This document shows positions 35,597 to 45,409 of a stretch of 64,000 nucleotides of DNA, one piece after another. Under the pieces are notes generated by a model. That model was not told the origin of the DNA and searched no databases. It worked only from the letters and a program-made list of their open reading frames with translations. Position numbers and translations under genes: made by a program. Origin of the DNA: Leptospira ainazelensis (lineage in GTDB: Bacteria > Spirochaetota > Leptospiria > Leptospirales > Leptospiraceae); the NCBI RefSeq assembly GCF_016918785.1, contig NZ_JAFFPT010000032.1, positions 1-64,000 of the forward strand, given 5' to 3'. The first letter of the stretch is position 1. Every line of letters starts with the position of its first letter.

Positions 35597-36346
35597 TTAA
35601 AACGAAATACCCGCGGATAAAAAAAGTTGAATTCCGATCCCCTTTGCACGATCCAATTCTTTTTCCTTCGCGTCCCTCCAGATTCTATCCAAGATAGCCG
35701 GATCCGGTTTTAAATTAAAAAAACTGATTTCTTCTCTCTGAATATGAGCGGAACTGTTCGTAAAAAGCAAAACGCTAAAACCTCCGTTCAAAAAAATCCC
35801 CGAAGAGAACACATAACGTAAGCCCGCGCCGGGAGCGATATACGCCCTTTTATTGGAGATAGAATATTGCCATGTTTTCCCGTCCGCGCTTCCATCGGAA
35901 TAAACCGTAAATTCGCTCTTACGATCTCTTTGAAAATAAAATTCCTGACCAACACCGATACTGATGTAATAAGGAATCGTAAACGGAAACCATTCTAACG
36001 AGATCGTGTATTGATTTTGAGTAAAGTTTTTGTTTTGCAAAGAAAAAGCAAGCGCACTCGTTTGATATCCGGTCCGATCCAAATCAAAATGATCCGCACG
36101 GTGTCTTTGATGAGCAAGAAAGGAAACGGAGAAACGCTCGCCAACATTATAGCCGGCTTGAAACCAAGAGAGTTCGTTGATTCCAAAACCGCCGATGTAA
36201 AAACGTTTCTGAGCTCTTCGTTCATTCTGATTTCCGATCGGCGAAGAAGCCGACTCCTCCGAACGAAGAGCCCAAGGATAGAATAGAATAAAAAGTGCGA
36301 GCGCGGAAAGCGCAAAGAAGTCCGAAGTACGAAGATTGAATTTCAT
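35597..36346 (-). CDS. Exported beta-rich protein, possibly outer membrane
   Basis: The product is 249 residues from the ATG at 36346, chosen because AAAGGA lies six bases upstream; an earlier in-frame ATG at 36364 lacks that spacing. A hydrophobic N-terminal segment (about 11-28) looks like a signal peptide. The mature part is rich in aromatic residues and alternating hydrophobic strands (FSVSFLAHQRH, YTISLEWFPF, YYISIGVGQEFYF, GGFSVLLF), and ends in Phe. This resembles small beta-barrel outer-membrane proteins, which is inference only. Confidence 0.7.
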   Translation of the reverse strand: MKFNLRTSDFFALSALALFILFYPWALRSEESASSPIGNQNERRAQKRFYIGGFGINELSWFQAGYNVGERFSVSFLAHQRHRADHFDLDRTGYQTSALAFSLQNKNFTQNQYTISLEWFPFTIPYYISIGVGQEFYFQRDRKSEFTVYSDGSADGKTWQYSISNKRAYIAPGAGLRYVFSSGIFLNGGFSVLLFTNSSAHIQREEISFFNLKPDPAILDRIWRDAKEKELDRAKGIGIQLFLSAGISF

Positions 36347-36496
36347 AGGGATCCTTTGAGACAATTCATTTCCTAGCCGAACTCGTAAATTGGAAAAAGT
36401 TCACCGATGAAGTTACAGAAACTAGAAGTTGTGAAATGAGAAATCTATTCATACGCAGATCGACGAACGCAGGGAATAAAGAACATTTTATGATAT

Positions 36497-36511
36497 TGAG
36501 ACTTATTCTCA
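36497..36511. promoter_or_regulatory. Fur-like inverted repeat upstream of the EAL gene
   Basis: TGAGA-CTTAT-TCTCA forms an inverted repeat resembling the AATGAGAATnATTCTCATT form of Fur-family boxes. It lies 67 bases (centre to centre about 60) upstream of the EAL gene start and within its likely promoter region. Binding by a Fur-type regulator is inference. Confidence 0.4.
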
Positions 36512-36563
36512 TTTATCTTGACTTTTTTACAAGTCCTCATAGGTTGGAAAAATGAGGTTTTGT

Positions 36564-37457
<894 letters not shown>

Positions 37458-37690
37458 GTTTTTAAGAATTTCTAAAAATCAAATCCCGGTTTTAGCCGAC
37501 ACCCCGCGAGCTCACGGTGTAAAACAAAAAGTTTGACTGTGCCCCGAACCTTTCCCGTACAATGAAAACCTGAACCGAAAATCGAACAAAGAGATTCAAT
37601 TTTTAATATATATTAAAATTATTATATTCTTTGATTACGATTCAATGTGTTGTTGTATGTTGTAACGAATTCGTTCTCATTCGCAAAAAA

Positions 37691-38692
37691 TCAGTTCGGT
37701 TTTTGCATTCTCCAGCAAAAATGAATTCTCTCGTTTCTAAAGTCATCGGGCAATGTCTTTTTGGAAATGTTTTCGATTTGATCCCAAAGAATCGATTTTT
37801 CGGAAAGTTGAAACTTCCTAAAGTTGGTGGAGAAGTAAAGAACCGCGCCCGGAAGCGCAAAGTCTCGATAGAGAATATTAAGAATTTCGACGTGATCTCT
37901 TTGAACGTCGAAAATATCGATCATCTTCTTACTATTGGAAAAAGTCGGGGGGTCGACTACGATCAAATCGTATTTTTCACGATCGTTTTCCTTTCGTTCG
38001 GTCCTCAACCATTCCATAACGTCGGCGCGCAACATTCTATGTTTTGTCGTAGATAAACCGTTAGCCCTGAGATTCTCTTCGGCCCAAGCGAGATAAGTGT
38101 TGGAAAGATCGATGCTGAGACTTTTGGAAGCGCCGCCTGACGCGGCATAAACCGTAAAGGAGCCGGTATAAGAAAACAAGTTTAAGAATTTCTTATCCTT
38201 TGCTTCCTTACGAACAAGATCCCGGGTGATTCTGTGATCTAAAAATAAACCGGTGTCGAGATAATCGGAAAGATTCACATAAAAACGAAGTCCGTTCTCT
38301 TCCACTTCCAACAACTCCGATTGTTCGGATTGTTTCTCGTATTGTAATGCGCCTTTTTTGGGTTCCCTTTTTTTCCAAAAGATATTTTCCGGACCGAGGT
38401 TTAGAACTTCGGATACGATTTTATCGATTTCTCGATTTTCTTTTTCTCTTTCCTCTTCCGAAATTTCATAGCTGTTTTTATAGGCGGAGATTTGACAATA
38501 GGGTCCGTAGAGATCGACGCTCACCGGAACTTGAGGAATATCTCTGTCGTAAATTCGAAAACACTGAAGCCCCCGTTTTCGAGCCCATTTCTTCCAGTGT
38601 TTGGACATTCTGGAAAGACGGTTTCGAAACATCACCGTCGGATTCCCGGAATCGTTAAGCGAATTTGCTTCTTCGGATCCATTCTCTGACAT
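37691..38692 (-). CDS. rlmK: Stand-alone RlmK-type 23S rRNA (guanine-N7) methyltransferase
   Basis: The product is 333 residues and aligns along its whole length with the C-terminal half of E. coli RlmKL (YcbY). It starts FRNRLSRMSKHWKKWARK, then LSDYLDTGLFLDHRITR, the SAM-binding FLNLFSYTGSFTVYAA, and the catalytic-site VVDPPTFSNSKKM, ending near RIHFCWR. In E. coli this half makes m7G2069 in 23S rRNA and is fused to RlmL. Here it is a separate gene and no RlmL half is visible nearby. It diverges from an alpha/beta-hydrolase gene. Confidence 0.85.
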   Translation of the reverse strand: MSENGSEEANSLNDSGNPTVMFRNRLSRMSKHWKKWARKRGLQCFRIYDRDIPQVPVSVDLYGPYCQISAYKNSYEISEEEREKENREIDKIVSEVLNLGPENIFWKKREPKKGALQYEKQSEQSELLEVEENGLRFYVNLSDYLDTGLFLDHRITRDLVRKEAKDKKFLNLFSYTGSFTVYAASGGASKSLSIDLSNTYLAWAEENLRANGLSTTKHRMLRADVMEWLRTERKENDREKYDLIVVDPPTFSNSKKMIDIFDVQRDHVEILNILYRDFALPGAVLYFSTNFRKFQLSEKSILWDQIENISKKTLPDDFRNERIHFCWRMQKPN

Positions 38693-38834
38693 GAAACCAA
38701 GATAGAATCTACTCCCGAAAATCCAACCAGAACAAAAATTAAAAATCTTTAAAAAGACTGGAAAATTTGCAGTATAGATCGAGGATAGCCTGGCCTTTTA
38801 CGAAGCTTCGGTTCGTAACCTTGGAGATGAACTT

Positions 38835-39722
38835 TTGAAATACACTTACCTTGAAAATCAAAAAGTAAAATTGTTTCTTACTTATTCCGAAACCGAATCC
38901 AAGGACGTGCTTCTTTTTGTACACGGTTATCCGGATACTCATAGAACCTGGGATTTACAAATCGAAGCTCTGGAAACTTCTTATAGACTTGGAGCGATCG
39001 ATCTGAGAGGTTTTGGAAGATCCTCAAAACCCTTGGAACAAGCCGAATACAATTATGCAATGATTCTTCCGGATCTTTTGGAAGCGATCCGATTTCTTTC
39101 CAAGGATAAAAGAATACATCTTGTGGGACACGACTGGGGGGCCGCCCTAGGATGGTTGCTCATTAGTGATCCTGAATATTCAAGTTATGTGCGATCCTTT
39201 ACTGCGATCTCCGGTCCGCACCCCTGGCTCGCCGGCAAAAGGATGATCGACGATATTTTCAGTCTCAAACTTGAAAATTGGAAAAAGGTATTGGATCAAG
39301 GCTTGCGTTCCTGGTATATTTGGTTTTATCAAATTCCTATGTTACCAGAGTTTCTCTGGCAGAATTTCGGAGAACCCATTTACAAATTGGTCATGGACTT
39401 AGGAGGTGTTCCCAAAAAGGATCACCTACGACAGATGAGTCGAAACGATATTTATAGTGCGACCATGGCTCCGATCCACCTCTTCCGAGAATTATTGTTC
39501 GGTAAAACCGTGATTGCAGAACCTTCCACAATTCGAGTTCCAGTACAATTGATCGTTCCTGAAAAGGACTTTATAGTTCTTCCCGAAGTTTACGAGAATT
39601 CAAGGGACTATGTGGAAAAATTAGAAATTCATAAATTAGATTCGAACCACTGGGTTCATAGAGAACAACCAAAAGTAGTGACTGACCTTATCCAAAAATT
39701 TGTCGCGAAATATTCCGCGTAA
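38835..39722 (+). CDS. Alpha/beta hydrolase (epoxide-hydrolase-like)
   Basis: The product is 295 residues. It starts with TTG at 38835, preceded by GGAGA at suitable spacing; no in-frame ATG precedes the conserved core. Motifs are the oxyanion segment HGYPDTHRTW, nucleophile elbow GHDWGAALGW (Asp nucleophile, as in epoxide hydrolases and haloalkane dehalogenases), and the catalytic His in SNHWVHREQP. The substrate is unknown. A paralogue is encoded at 43453-44442. Confidence 0.85.
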   Translation: MKYTYLENQKVKLFLTYSETESKDVLLFVHGYPDTHRTWDLQIEALETSYRLGAIDLRGFGRSSKPLEQAEYNYAMILPDLLEAIRFLSKDKRIHLVGHDWGAALGWLLISDPEYSSYVRSFTAISGPHPWLAGKRMIDDIFSLKLENWKKVLDQGLRSWYIWFYQIPMLPEFLWQNFGEPIYKLVMDLGGVPKKDHLRQMSRNDIYSATMAPIHLFRELLFGKTVIAEPSTIRVPVQLIVPEKDFIVLPEVYENSRDYVEKLEIHKLDSNHWVHREQPKVVTDLIQKFVAKYSA

Positions 39723-39854
39723 AAACAACTATCATACAATCTACTTTTATCGAGAACGATTCAACGTTGATTTTTGGATATTCAAAACAATAATTTTCTT
39801 GATGAGGTCTTTGGGGTCATTTTGGTTGTATCGAAAGTTCCTCGGAGACGATTC

Positions 39855-40514
39855 ATGCAAAAATATAAAGAAATATCTTTCTTATGTGTTTTACTTTTTC
39901 TTTTGATAACTCATTGCCGACTTCCTAAAGAATCCGCGGGAAAATGGGAAGATAAAAAAAATCGATCCGTCTTGATTTACAGAGATAAAAATTTAGCTCC
40001 GTTAGGAACCGGATGTGTCTTTGGAAATAACCGGATATTGACTACTGAACATATTCTTCGGGATCTTTATGACGAAATTTTCGTTTCCTATGATGGAAAG
40101 AATTTCTTCAAAGCGGCATTACTTAAGAGAGAGAGAAAATTCGACTTAGCTTTACTCGAACTCAAAGGAACTTCGAAAATCTTTCCGAAAGATGATTTAG
40201 AATTCGTCGACCGCTCCGAAATTATAGAAGGCCTTAAGGTTTTTGCATGGACCGGGGCTTACGGAGGAACACCGGGAATTTATTTCGGGTATATTTCTCA
40301 TGTAGAACGAACTCAATTTGATCCTACCTTTCCTAATATTCCTTTTATTCAAGTAAACCAGATTGCGTATCCTGGCGCCAGCGGCTCCTGCGTTTTTTTG
40401 GAAAACGGAAAAGTATTCGGAATCGTCCGCTCTTCTATTGGCATCTCCGAAGGAAGCCAAATCGGATTGGTGATTCCTTACGGCTATATCAAAGTTTTTT
40501 TGCGCGACCTATAA
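39855..40514 (+). CDS. Trypsin-like serine protease, probable lipoprotein
   Basis: The product is 219 residues from the ATG at 39855, which has GGAG upstream; the frame is open further upstream but lacks a signal there. The signal ends in LLITHC (Cys21). A trypsin-fold domain follows with the full triad: His66 in ILTTEH (instead of the usual TAAH), Asp97 in KFDLALL, and Ser176 in GASGS. It probably cuts proteins outside the inner membrane. No PDZ domain is present, so it differs from DegP/HtrA proteins. Confidence 0.78.
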   Translation: MQKYKEISFLCVLLFLLITHCRLPKESAGKWEDKKNRSVLIYRDKNLAPLGTGCVFGNNRILTTEHILRDLYDEIFVSYDGKNFFKAALLKRERKFDLALLELKGTSKIFPKDDLEFVDRSEIIEGLKVFAWTGAYGGTPGIYFGYISHVERTQFDPTFPNIPFIQVNQIAYPGASGSCVFLENGKVFGIVRSSIGISEGSQIGLVIPYGYIKVFLRDL

Positions 40515-40544
40515 TCGAAGTTGTATTATTTCAGAAATATTTAT

Positions 40545-40573
40545 TTGACAAAACGGTCGCGTCATTTTATCAC
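40545..40573 (+). promoter_or_regulatory. Sigma-70-type promoter
   Basis: TTGACA (40545-40550), a 17-base spacer and TATCAC (40568-40573) lie upstream of the lipoprotein gene at 40604. Transcription would start near 40580, leaving a leader of about 24 bases that contains AAGGA. Confidence 0.55.
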
Positions 40574-40603
40574 TTTTTTGCTTATAAGGAAGTGCAGTTA
40601 ACG

Positions 40604-41596
40604 ATGAGAAAGTTTACAAAAATAATTTGCCTAACGATATTGATCAGTCAATTTTACGTGTGTAAAGAGGAGAAGTCCGATGATATTAGCGCATTACTTC
40701 TGCTTGGAATCGCTTCGAGCGCGAATGAAAACGCGACTAAAACAAGTACTCAGGTGAGAGCCGCAGTTTCCGGTTTATCCAATTCGATCAGCTCAAGTAT
40801 TCAAGGCGGCGTTGCCACGAATTTTAATTTTCCGATTCCAAAAATGGAAAAGAATAAATTGGTAGCCTATGTCCAAAAAAAATCGAGTATAGCCGTTTTA
40901 CAGCGAGGTTTCCAATCCTTTCCTACGGCTCTTTCCAAAGAGTCTGGAACCTGCAACGCAACTTCTTGTTCTGCCACGTTAAACGGAACCGTCGATTGTA
41001 AGATCGGAGGCAACAATTCTGGAACCGCAACCCTCGACAAAATGAAAGTTGTTTATTCGGCCAGTATGGGAGCGGGTGGAATGTCCTTTTCCATGAACAT
41101 GGACGGAAAAGTAAAAATGGATAAGTGCGCCTCTCAAAGCAGCGACTGGTTCAACTATCCGAGCTTGACAACCTCAGTCTCGAGCGGAGACATCACTCTA
41201 ACAGGAGATTCTAAAGTAGAATTTGCAAGTATGGATATGGCTACACAGACCGCTACCATCAAATATGTGGAAAAAAATACTACAACTTCTCCTAATTTGG
41301 CAATAAACGGCGGCTCAGCTCAAACAGTCAACGTTACGCAAGACGTAAATATCGAACTCAATAGTAAACCTACGATTACGGAAGCCCCTACTTTTTCGAA
41401 TAATAACTTCAAGTTCAAGGCAAGTTATGTGGATGTTGTAACCGGAACCGTTTCTGTTTCTGGTTCAGTCGGCGGCGGCTCCGTAAACGTAAGCAGGACT
41501 TATAATAAGGATAAGTTTACTTACGACGTCGCATGCGATATCAAGATCGATACTGATAATAAAATTTCAGGTGATTGTTCAGTTACAGTCAAATAG
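40604..41596 (+). CDS. Putative lipoprotein, Ser/Thr/Gly-rich
   Basis: The product is 330 residues from the ATG at 40604; a GTG four codons upstream (40592) abuts the AAGGA site and is less likely. The signal ends QFYVC (about residue 20). The mature protein is low in aromatics and rich in Ser, Thr, Asn and Gly, with alternating strand-like segments near the C-terminus (GTVSVSGSVGGGSVNVSRTY). Four Cys in the middle may form disulfides. There is no recognised domain. A promoter upstream and a strong terminator downstream show a single-gene unit. Confidence 0.8.
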   Translation: MRKFTKIICLTILISQFYVCKEEKSDDISALLLLGIASSANENATKTSTQVRAAVSGLSNSISSSIQGGVATNFNFPIPKMEKNKLVAYVQKKSSIAVLQRGFQSFPTALSKESGTCNATSCSATLNGTVDCKIGGNNSGTATLDKMKVVYSASMGAGGMSFSMNMDGKVKMDKCASQSSDWFNYPSLTTSVSSGDITLTGDSKVEFASMDMATQTATIKYVEKNTTTSPNLAINGGSAQTVNVTQDVNIELNSKPTITEAPTFSNNNFKFKASYVDVVTGTVSVSGSVGGGSVNVSRTYNKDKFTYDVACDIKIDTDNKISGDCSVTVK

Positions 41597-41627
41597 AACA
41601 ACTTGAGAATGACCTCGGTCTTCCAAG

Positions 41628-41674
41628 GTTCCCCGCCCTCTGATTGATTCGCCGGCGGGGAACATACTTTTTTC
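41628..41674 (+). terminator. Rho-independent terminator
   Basis: GTTCCCCGCC (41628-41637) pairs perfectly with GGCGGGGAAC (41654-41663) and is followed after a few bases by TTTTTT (41668-41673). It ends the transcript of the lipoprotein gene at 40604-41596. Confidence 0.85.
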
Positions 41675-41756
41675 TGAATATTCCGTTTTCGGAATTTATT
41701 ATTCCTGACCGGGAAAACTCGGATCAAAAACCGCGCACAGAGATCTAATCTTAAAT

Positions 41757-42266
41757 CTAAAGTCTCCCGGAAGAAGTATAATACTTTTTATAATATTCTT
41801 CCTCTAAGGAATTGATCGTCACACCTCGTTTTACTGAAGCGTGAACAAACTTCCGGTCTTTGAGATAAATCCCGACGTGACTCACCTTATTTCCGGATAT
41901 TGTGAAAAAGATCAAATCTCCTTCCTTCAATTCTTCTTTTGAAATCGGAAACGTTCGAGGAACCATCGTATAACTCGGCCCGCTCAGATTAGATCCGTAG
42001 ACTTTTGATAAGATTTTACTGGTAAAGCTGGAGCAATCGATACCCGATTCGTCGGTTCCATAATCTTTGTAAGGGGTTCCCAACCAACGATAAACTTCCT
42101 TATAAAGAAGAATGGAATCTTGCGGACCGATGGAGATTTTATGCTGTAGAAGAAAGTAATTCTGAAGTTCGGATTCGTCCGGATTCTTCTTTTCTCCGTG
42201 TAAGATCGTAAAACAAAGCGCGAAAATGCACGGAGTAAAAAAGAGAACGAGTTTGGAAGAAAACAT
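41757..42266 (-). CDS. NlpC/P60-family cell-wall hydrolase
   Basis: The 169-residue protein has a signal peptide (about 1-24) and an NlpC/P60 domain. The catalytic Cys is in GIDCSSFTSKIL, the His in SHVGIYL, and the third polar residue follows in FVHAS. Such enzymes cut peptide cross-links or stem peptides of peptidoglycan in the periplasm. Its start is 16 bases after the stop of the upstream outer-membrane-like gene, so the two form an operon. Confidence 0.88.
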   Translation of the reverse strand: MFSSKLVLFFTPCIFALCFTILHGEKKNPDESELQNYFLLQHKISIGPQDSILLYKEVYRWLGTPYKDYGTDESGIDCSSFTSKILSKVYGSNLSGPSYTMVPRTFPISKEELKEGDLIFFTISGNKVSHVGIYLKDRKFVHASVKRGVTINSLEEEYYKKYYTSSGRL

Positions 42267-42282
42267 TTTTAGTTTAGACGTT

Positions 42283-43308
42283 TTAAAAGTTCACTCCGCC
42301 GAAAACTATGATCTCCAAAAATCCGAAATTCTGACTCGCGCGGTCTTTGGAACGCCCGGTCGTAAAAATATTAGGAAGGTCGATATAACCTCCCTTAGCT
42401 CCGAATTCGAAGAAAAAATATTTATATAAATCCGCTCTTCCCGCCACATAACCGGATACTCCGTAACCGGACGTGTGAAAGTGATTGTTCTTTCCTTCGC
42501 CAAACAGGCGTACGTCGCTTCGGGCTACGATCGGACCTCCGCCTACGGAAGAGACAAAACTCAACGCGTTTTCTCCGTTAGACGAAACCCATAAAGGCTG
42601 AATCGTTCCCACATCCAGATAGAGAAAATTTAGACCGTCCGTGTGTTCGAATTTCAAAAAATCGGGGGTGATGTTGATCGTCTCTCCTCCGTGATACCCC
42701 TCCAATCGTTTGTATGCGTCCGGAAAGAGAAAAAGATAAACGGCCATATCGGAAGCGGTCCCAAGATGCGCCCTTTGAATCGCAAGCGGGTCTATGTAAC
42801 CGGTGATATTGGACGCTTGACCGCGACTCATCACGTACTTCATGTGATCCTGACCGAAGGCTACAAAAAACCGGTCCGCGAAATAATACGTTAGACGGAA
42901 GTTGTATTGCGGAATTTCCCAAAGACTGGGATTTAGATAAACCGAAGGATCGAACTTTTCGGGTTTGTCTTTTGCGACGACGTCTTTGAGCGTAAAGTTA
43001 TAACCTGGTCCCTTAAAAGTGATGTCGCTCTGCGTGTAATAATCGCGGTTGTAACCCCACTGAAAACTCCAGTTCCCTTTGCGTTGATCGACCCTTCGTT
43101 CAACTTCGGCCTTTTTGGGATCTACGTTAGCCGGAACGGGTTCGGTTTTTGTCTCCAAGTTTGCCTGAGCAAAGGGAACGATGTCTTGTAAATCTTTATC
43201 TTTTGATTTTGTTTCCGCAACGTTAGGAAGGACTAAAAAACAAAAAAGAAAAACACCGAAAATCGACCGGATTGAAATCGTTTGATTTCTAAGTTGTGCG
43301 TATATCAT
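42283..43308 (-). CDS. Exported protein, probable outer-membrane beta-barrel
   Basis: The product is 341 residues. A hydrophobic N-terminal segment (about 14-31) acts as signal peptide. The mature part has a charged linker and then many amphipathic aromatic strands (FRLTYYFADRFFVAFGQDH, FFEFGAKGGYIDLP) and ends FGGVNF with a terminal Phe, as in outer-membrane barrels. The function is unknown. No ribosome binding site is obvious before the ATG. It precedes an NlpC/P60 gene on the same transcript. Confidence 0.72.
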   Translation of the reverse strand: MIYAQLRNQTISIRSIFGVFLFCFLVLPNVAETKSKDKDLQDIVPFAQANLETKTEPVPANVDPKKAEVERRVDQRKGNWSFQWGYNRDYYTQSDITFKGPGYNFTLKDVVAKDKPEKFDPSVYLNPSLWEIPQYNFRLTYYFADRFFVAFGQDHMKYVMSRGQASNITGYIDPLAIQRAHLGTASDMAVYLFLFPDAYKRLEGYHGGETINITPDFLKFEHTDGLNFLYLDVGTIQPLWVSSNGENALSFVSSVGGGPIVARSDVRLFGEGKNNHFHTSGYGVSGYVAGRADLYKYFFFEFGAKGGYIDLPNIFTTGRSKDRASQNFGFLEIIVFGGVNF

Positions 43309-43452
43309 TGAGAGGATGAAAAATTCTAATCTAGTATATCAAAATACTAAAATTACGCGAGTCGGTCTCACGGCTATGTTTTTTTCTTTTACTTCGTCTC
43401 AAACTCGGAGAGAAAATCCATCTCTCAAGATATACGCAGTTAGATTCCCGAT

Positions 43453-44442
43453 TTAGCTCCGATTTCCATTTTTTCGGGCGGAATTTCGATTCACAAAAAC
43501 TCGAATCTCTTCGCTTACAAAGTCGGGTTTTTCTTTTTGAATCCAGTGATTGGAATCCACAAGAGTTGTTTCCAAAAAATCGCATACGTTCGCGTGTGAA
43601 TCGTAACTTTCGGGACAAATCGCCATGTCGCGTAACGGAATCAAAACTCGGACCGGGATCATGATTCGTTTAGGAGTTGGAAATTTTTTTCCTTGAATGA
43701 GCTCTTTATATAAATTGACCGGATAAAGAGCGCTTTTGAGAATTTCTTCTTTTGTAAAATTCCGCATCGGATCTCCTTTCGGGATCTCCGCCGTATACAT
43801 AAGATATTTCCAAAAAAACATCGTAAACTTAGAGAGTAAAAAGTTCGGAAGTCCCGGAATCTGGAAGAATAGGATATACCAGGACTTCAAGGATTGTTTC
43901 AGCGAAATCCAAATCTTTCTCGGACTAAAACTGAAAAAATAACGAAACATCAGATTTCTCGCGAGAATCGGATGTGGTCCTCCCATCGCGGTGTAGGAAA
44001 GAATCAGTTTAGAATATTCTAAATCACCGACAAAAGCCCAAGATAAGATGGCGCCCCAATCGTGAGCTACAAGATGAACCGGTTTTCCGTTTCCTAAAAA
44101 TCGAATCACAGCCTCAAAGTCTTGAAACACGATACGAGCGTTATAATCTTTTTGTCTTTCCGGTTTACTCGAATTCCCGGCGCCCCTCAGATCCAACGCG
44201 CCCACGTTGAATTCTTTGGATAAGAATTGTAACTGCGAATTCCAAGTCGAATGTTCGTCCGGATATCCGTGCACAAATAGAATCGTTTCCCGGTCCGGTC
44301 TTTCCAAGGCGGTTGTATTGTATTTTAAAAAAAGATCCAAGTTCCCGTTGCGGACAAACGTCGTTTGAAACGAGAGGGATGCTTTTGATTTTTGGAATGT
44401 TTTTTGTTTTTCAAATGACAGAGCAATCATATCCTTTCCCAT
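43453..44442 (-). CDS. Alpha/beta hydrolase (epoxide-hydrolase-like), second copy
   Basis: The product is 329 residues. It has the same layout as the hydrolase at 38835: HGYPDEHSTW, the elbow AHDWGAILSW with Asp nucleophile, and SNHWIQKEKP with the catalytic His. It carries about 30 extra N-terminal residues and replaces GHDWG by AHDWG. It lies downstream of the SDR/PF10118 genes on the same strand with a 142-bp gap, so it may or may not share their transcript. The ATG at 44430 is an alternative start. Confidence 0.85.
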   Translation of the reverse strand: MGKDMIALSFEKQKTFQKSKASLSFQTTFVRNGNLDLFLKYNTTALERPDRETILFVHGYPDEHSTWNSQLQFLSKEFNVGALDLRGAGNSSKPERQKDYNARIVFQDFEAVIRFLGNGKPVHLVAHDWGAILSWAFVGDLEYSKLILSYTAMGGPHPILARNLMFRYFFSFSPRKIWISLKQSLKSWYILFFQIPGLPNFLLSKFTMFFWKYLMYTAEIPKGDPMRNFTKEEILKSALYPVNLYKELIQGKKFPTPKRIMIPVRVLIPLRDMAICPESYDSHANVCDFLETTLVDSNHWIQKEKPDFVSEEIRVFVNRNSARKNGNRS

Positions 44443-44584
44443 TTTTAAGAATCTCTTCCCTTTCCTAACAGATCACGTTTTTAGATCGATTCCGAATTCT
44501 CGTTTAAAAACAATCGGCATCTGCAAAATGCCGCTTCTTAAGATAAGAGCGGAAGTAGCACAATTAATTCTTAATATACTTTTT

Positions 44585-45409
44585 TTATAATCGATCGTTC
44601 AAGCTCGTAATCTTATGAACGATATTCGGAGTCATTCGACTCAAAAAACTGATAGTCTTGGATTTGATTCCGGGGAAGACGTGAAGTTTTCTTTTTTCCA
44701 TTCCTTTTACGATCGCTTTTACGACCGTTATCGGACTATCCACGATTCCCATCGGAATATCCTGTTGTTTTCCGAATTGCTGCGATTTGAGAATTCCGGT
44801 ATCCGCAAAAAACGGATACACATTCGTAACGGCGACTCCTTTCTTTCGAAGAGCGGCGTCCATCGCTTCTCCCATCGCCCTGATTCCGAATTTGGAAATG
44901 GAATAGTAGATCAATTCTCCGGCGGCGACATGACCCGCAACCGAAGAAAGGTTTACAATCTGTCCTTGTTTTCTTTCCAACATCGCGGGAACAAACAAAC
45001 GACTCAGATGAATCGGCGCGTACAAATTTACATCCAGAATGAGATTCCAGTTTTTATCGGGAACATCCAAAAGCCCGCCTTTGAATGCAAGTCCCGCGTT
45101 GTTGATCAACACGTCCACACCCTTTGGAGAAAACTTTAGAGTATTCTGATATACGTCCTTACAACCTTCTTGTGTTTGCAGATCTCCCGAAAAACTTCCG
45201 AGAATCTTTCCAACGTGTTGTTGTTGAGATCCGTTGCCGTAGTGTTCAAGCCATTTTCTTTGTAGATAAAAATCGGAGTCCGTACTCGGAGCCTTTAGAT
45301 CGGTAAGAATCAGATCGGCTCCTTTTTCCAAAAGTTGTTTTGTCAGTTCTCTTCCGAAACCTCCATTAGCTCCGGTGATTAAGATCGTTTTCTCTTTCAA
45401 TTTGCTCAT
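44585..45409 (-). CDS. Short-chain dehydrogenase/reductase
   Basis: The product is 274 residues from the ATG at 45409, which overlaps the stop of the upstream gene (ATGA). The frame is open far upstream, but the SDR core begins here (SKLKEKTILITGANGGFG). It has the NAD(P) motif TGANGGFG, NNAG, the catalytic Ser in NLSSVAG, and YYSISK. It reduces or oxidises an alcohol or carbonyl group; the substrate is unknown. It is coupled to the PF10118 protein gene, a pairing suggestive of lipid or fatty-acid metabolism. Confidence 0.88.
   Translation of the reverse strand: MSKLKEKTILITGANGGFGRELTKQLLEKGADLILTDLKAPSTDSDFYLQRKWLEHYGNGSQQQHVGKILGSFSGDLQTQEGCKDVYQNTLKFSPKGVDVLINNAGLAFKGGLLDVPDKNWNLILDVNLYAPIHLSRLFVPAMLERKQGQIVNLSSVAGHVAAGELIYYSISKFGIRAMGEAMDAALRKKGVAVTNVYPFFADTGILKSQQFGKQQDIPMGIVDSPITVVKAIVKGMEKRKLHVFPGIKSKTISFLSRMTPNIVHKITSLNDRL

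Noticed and set aside
37530..37563. Possible plus-strand promoter TTGACT...TACAAT
   Set aside because: The spacer is 19 bases and no gene or RNA follows it on that strand.
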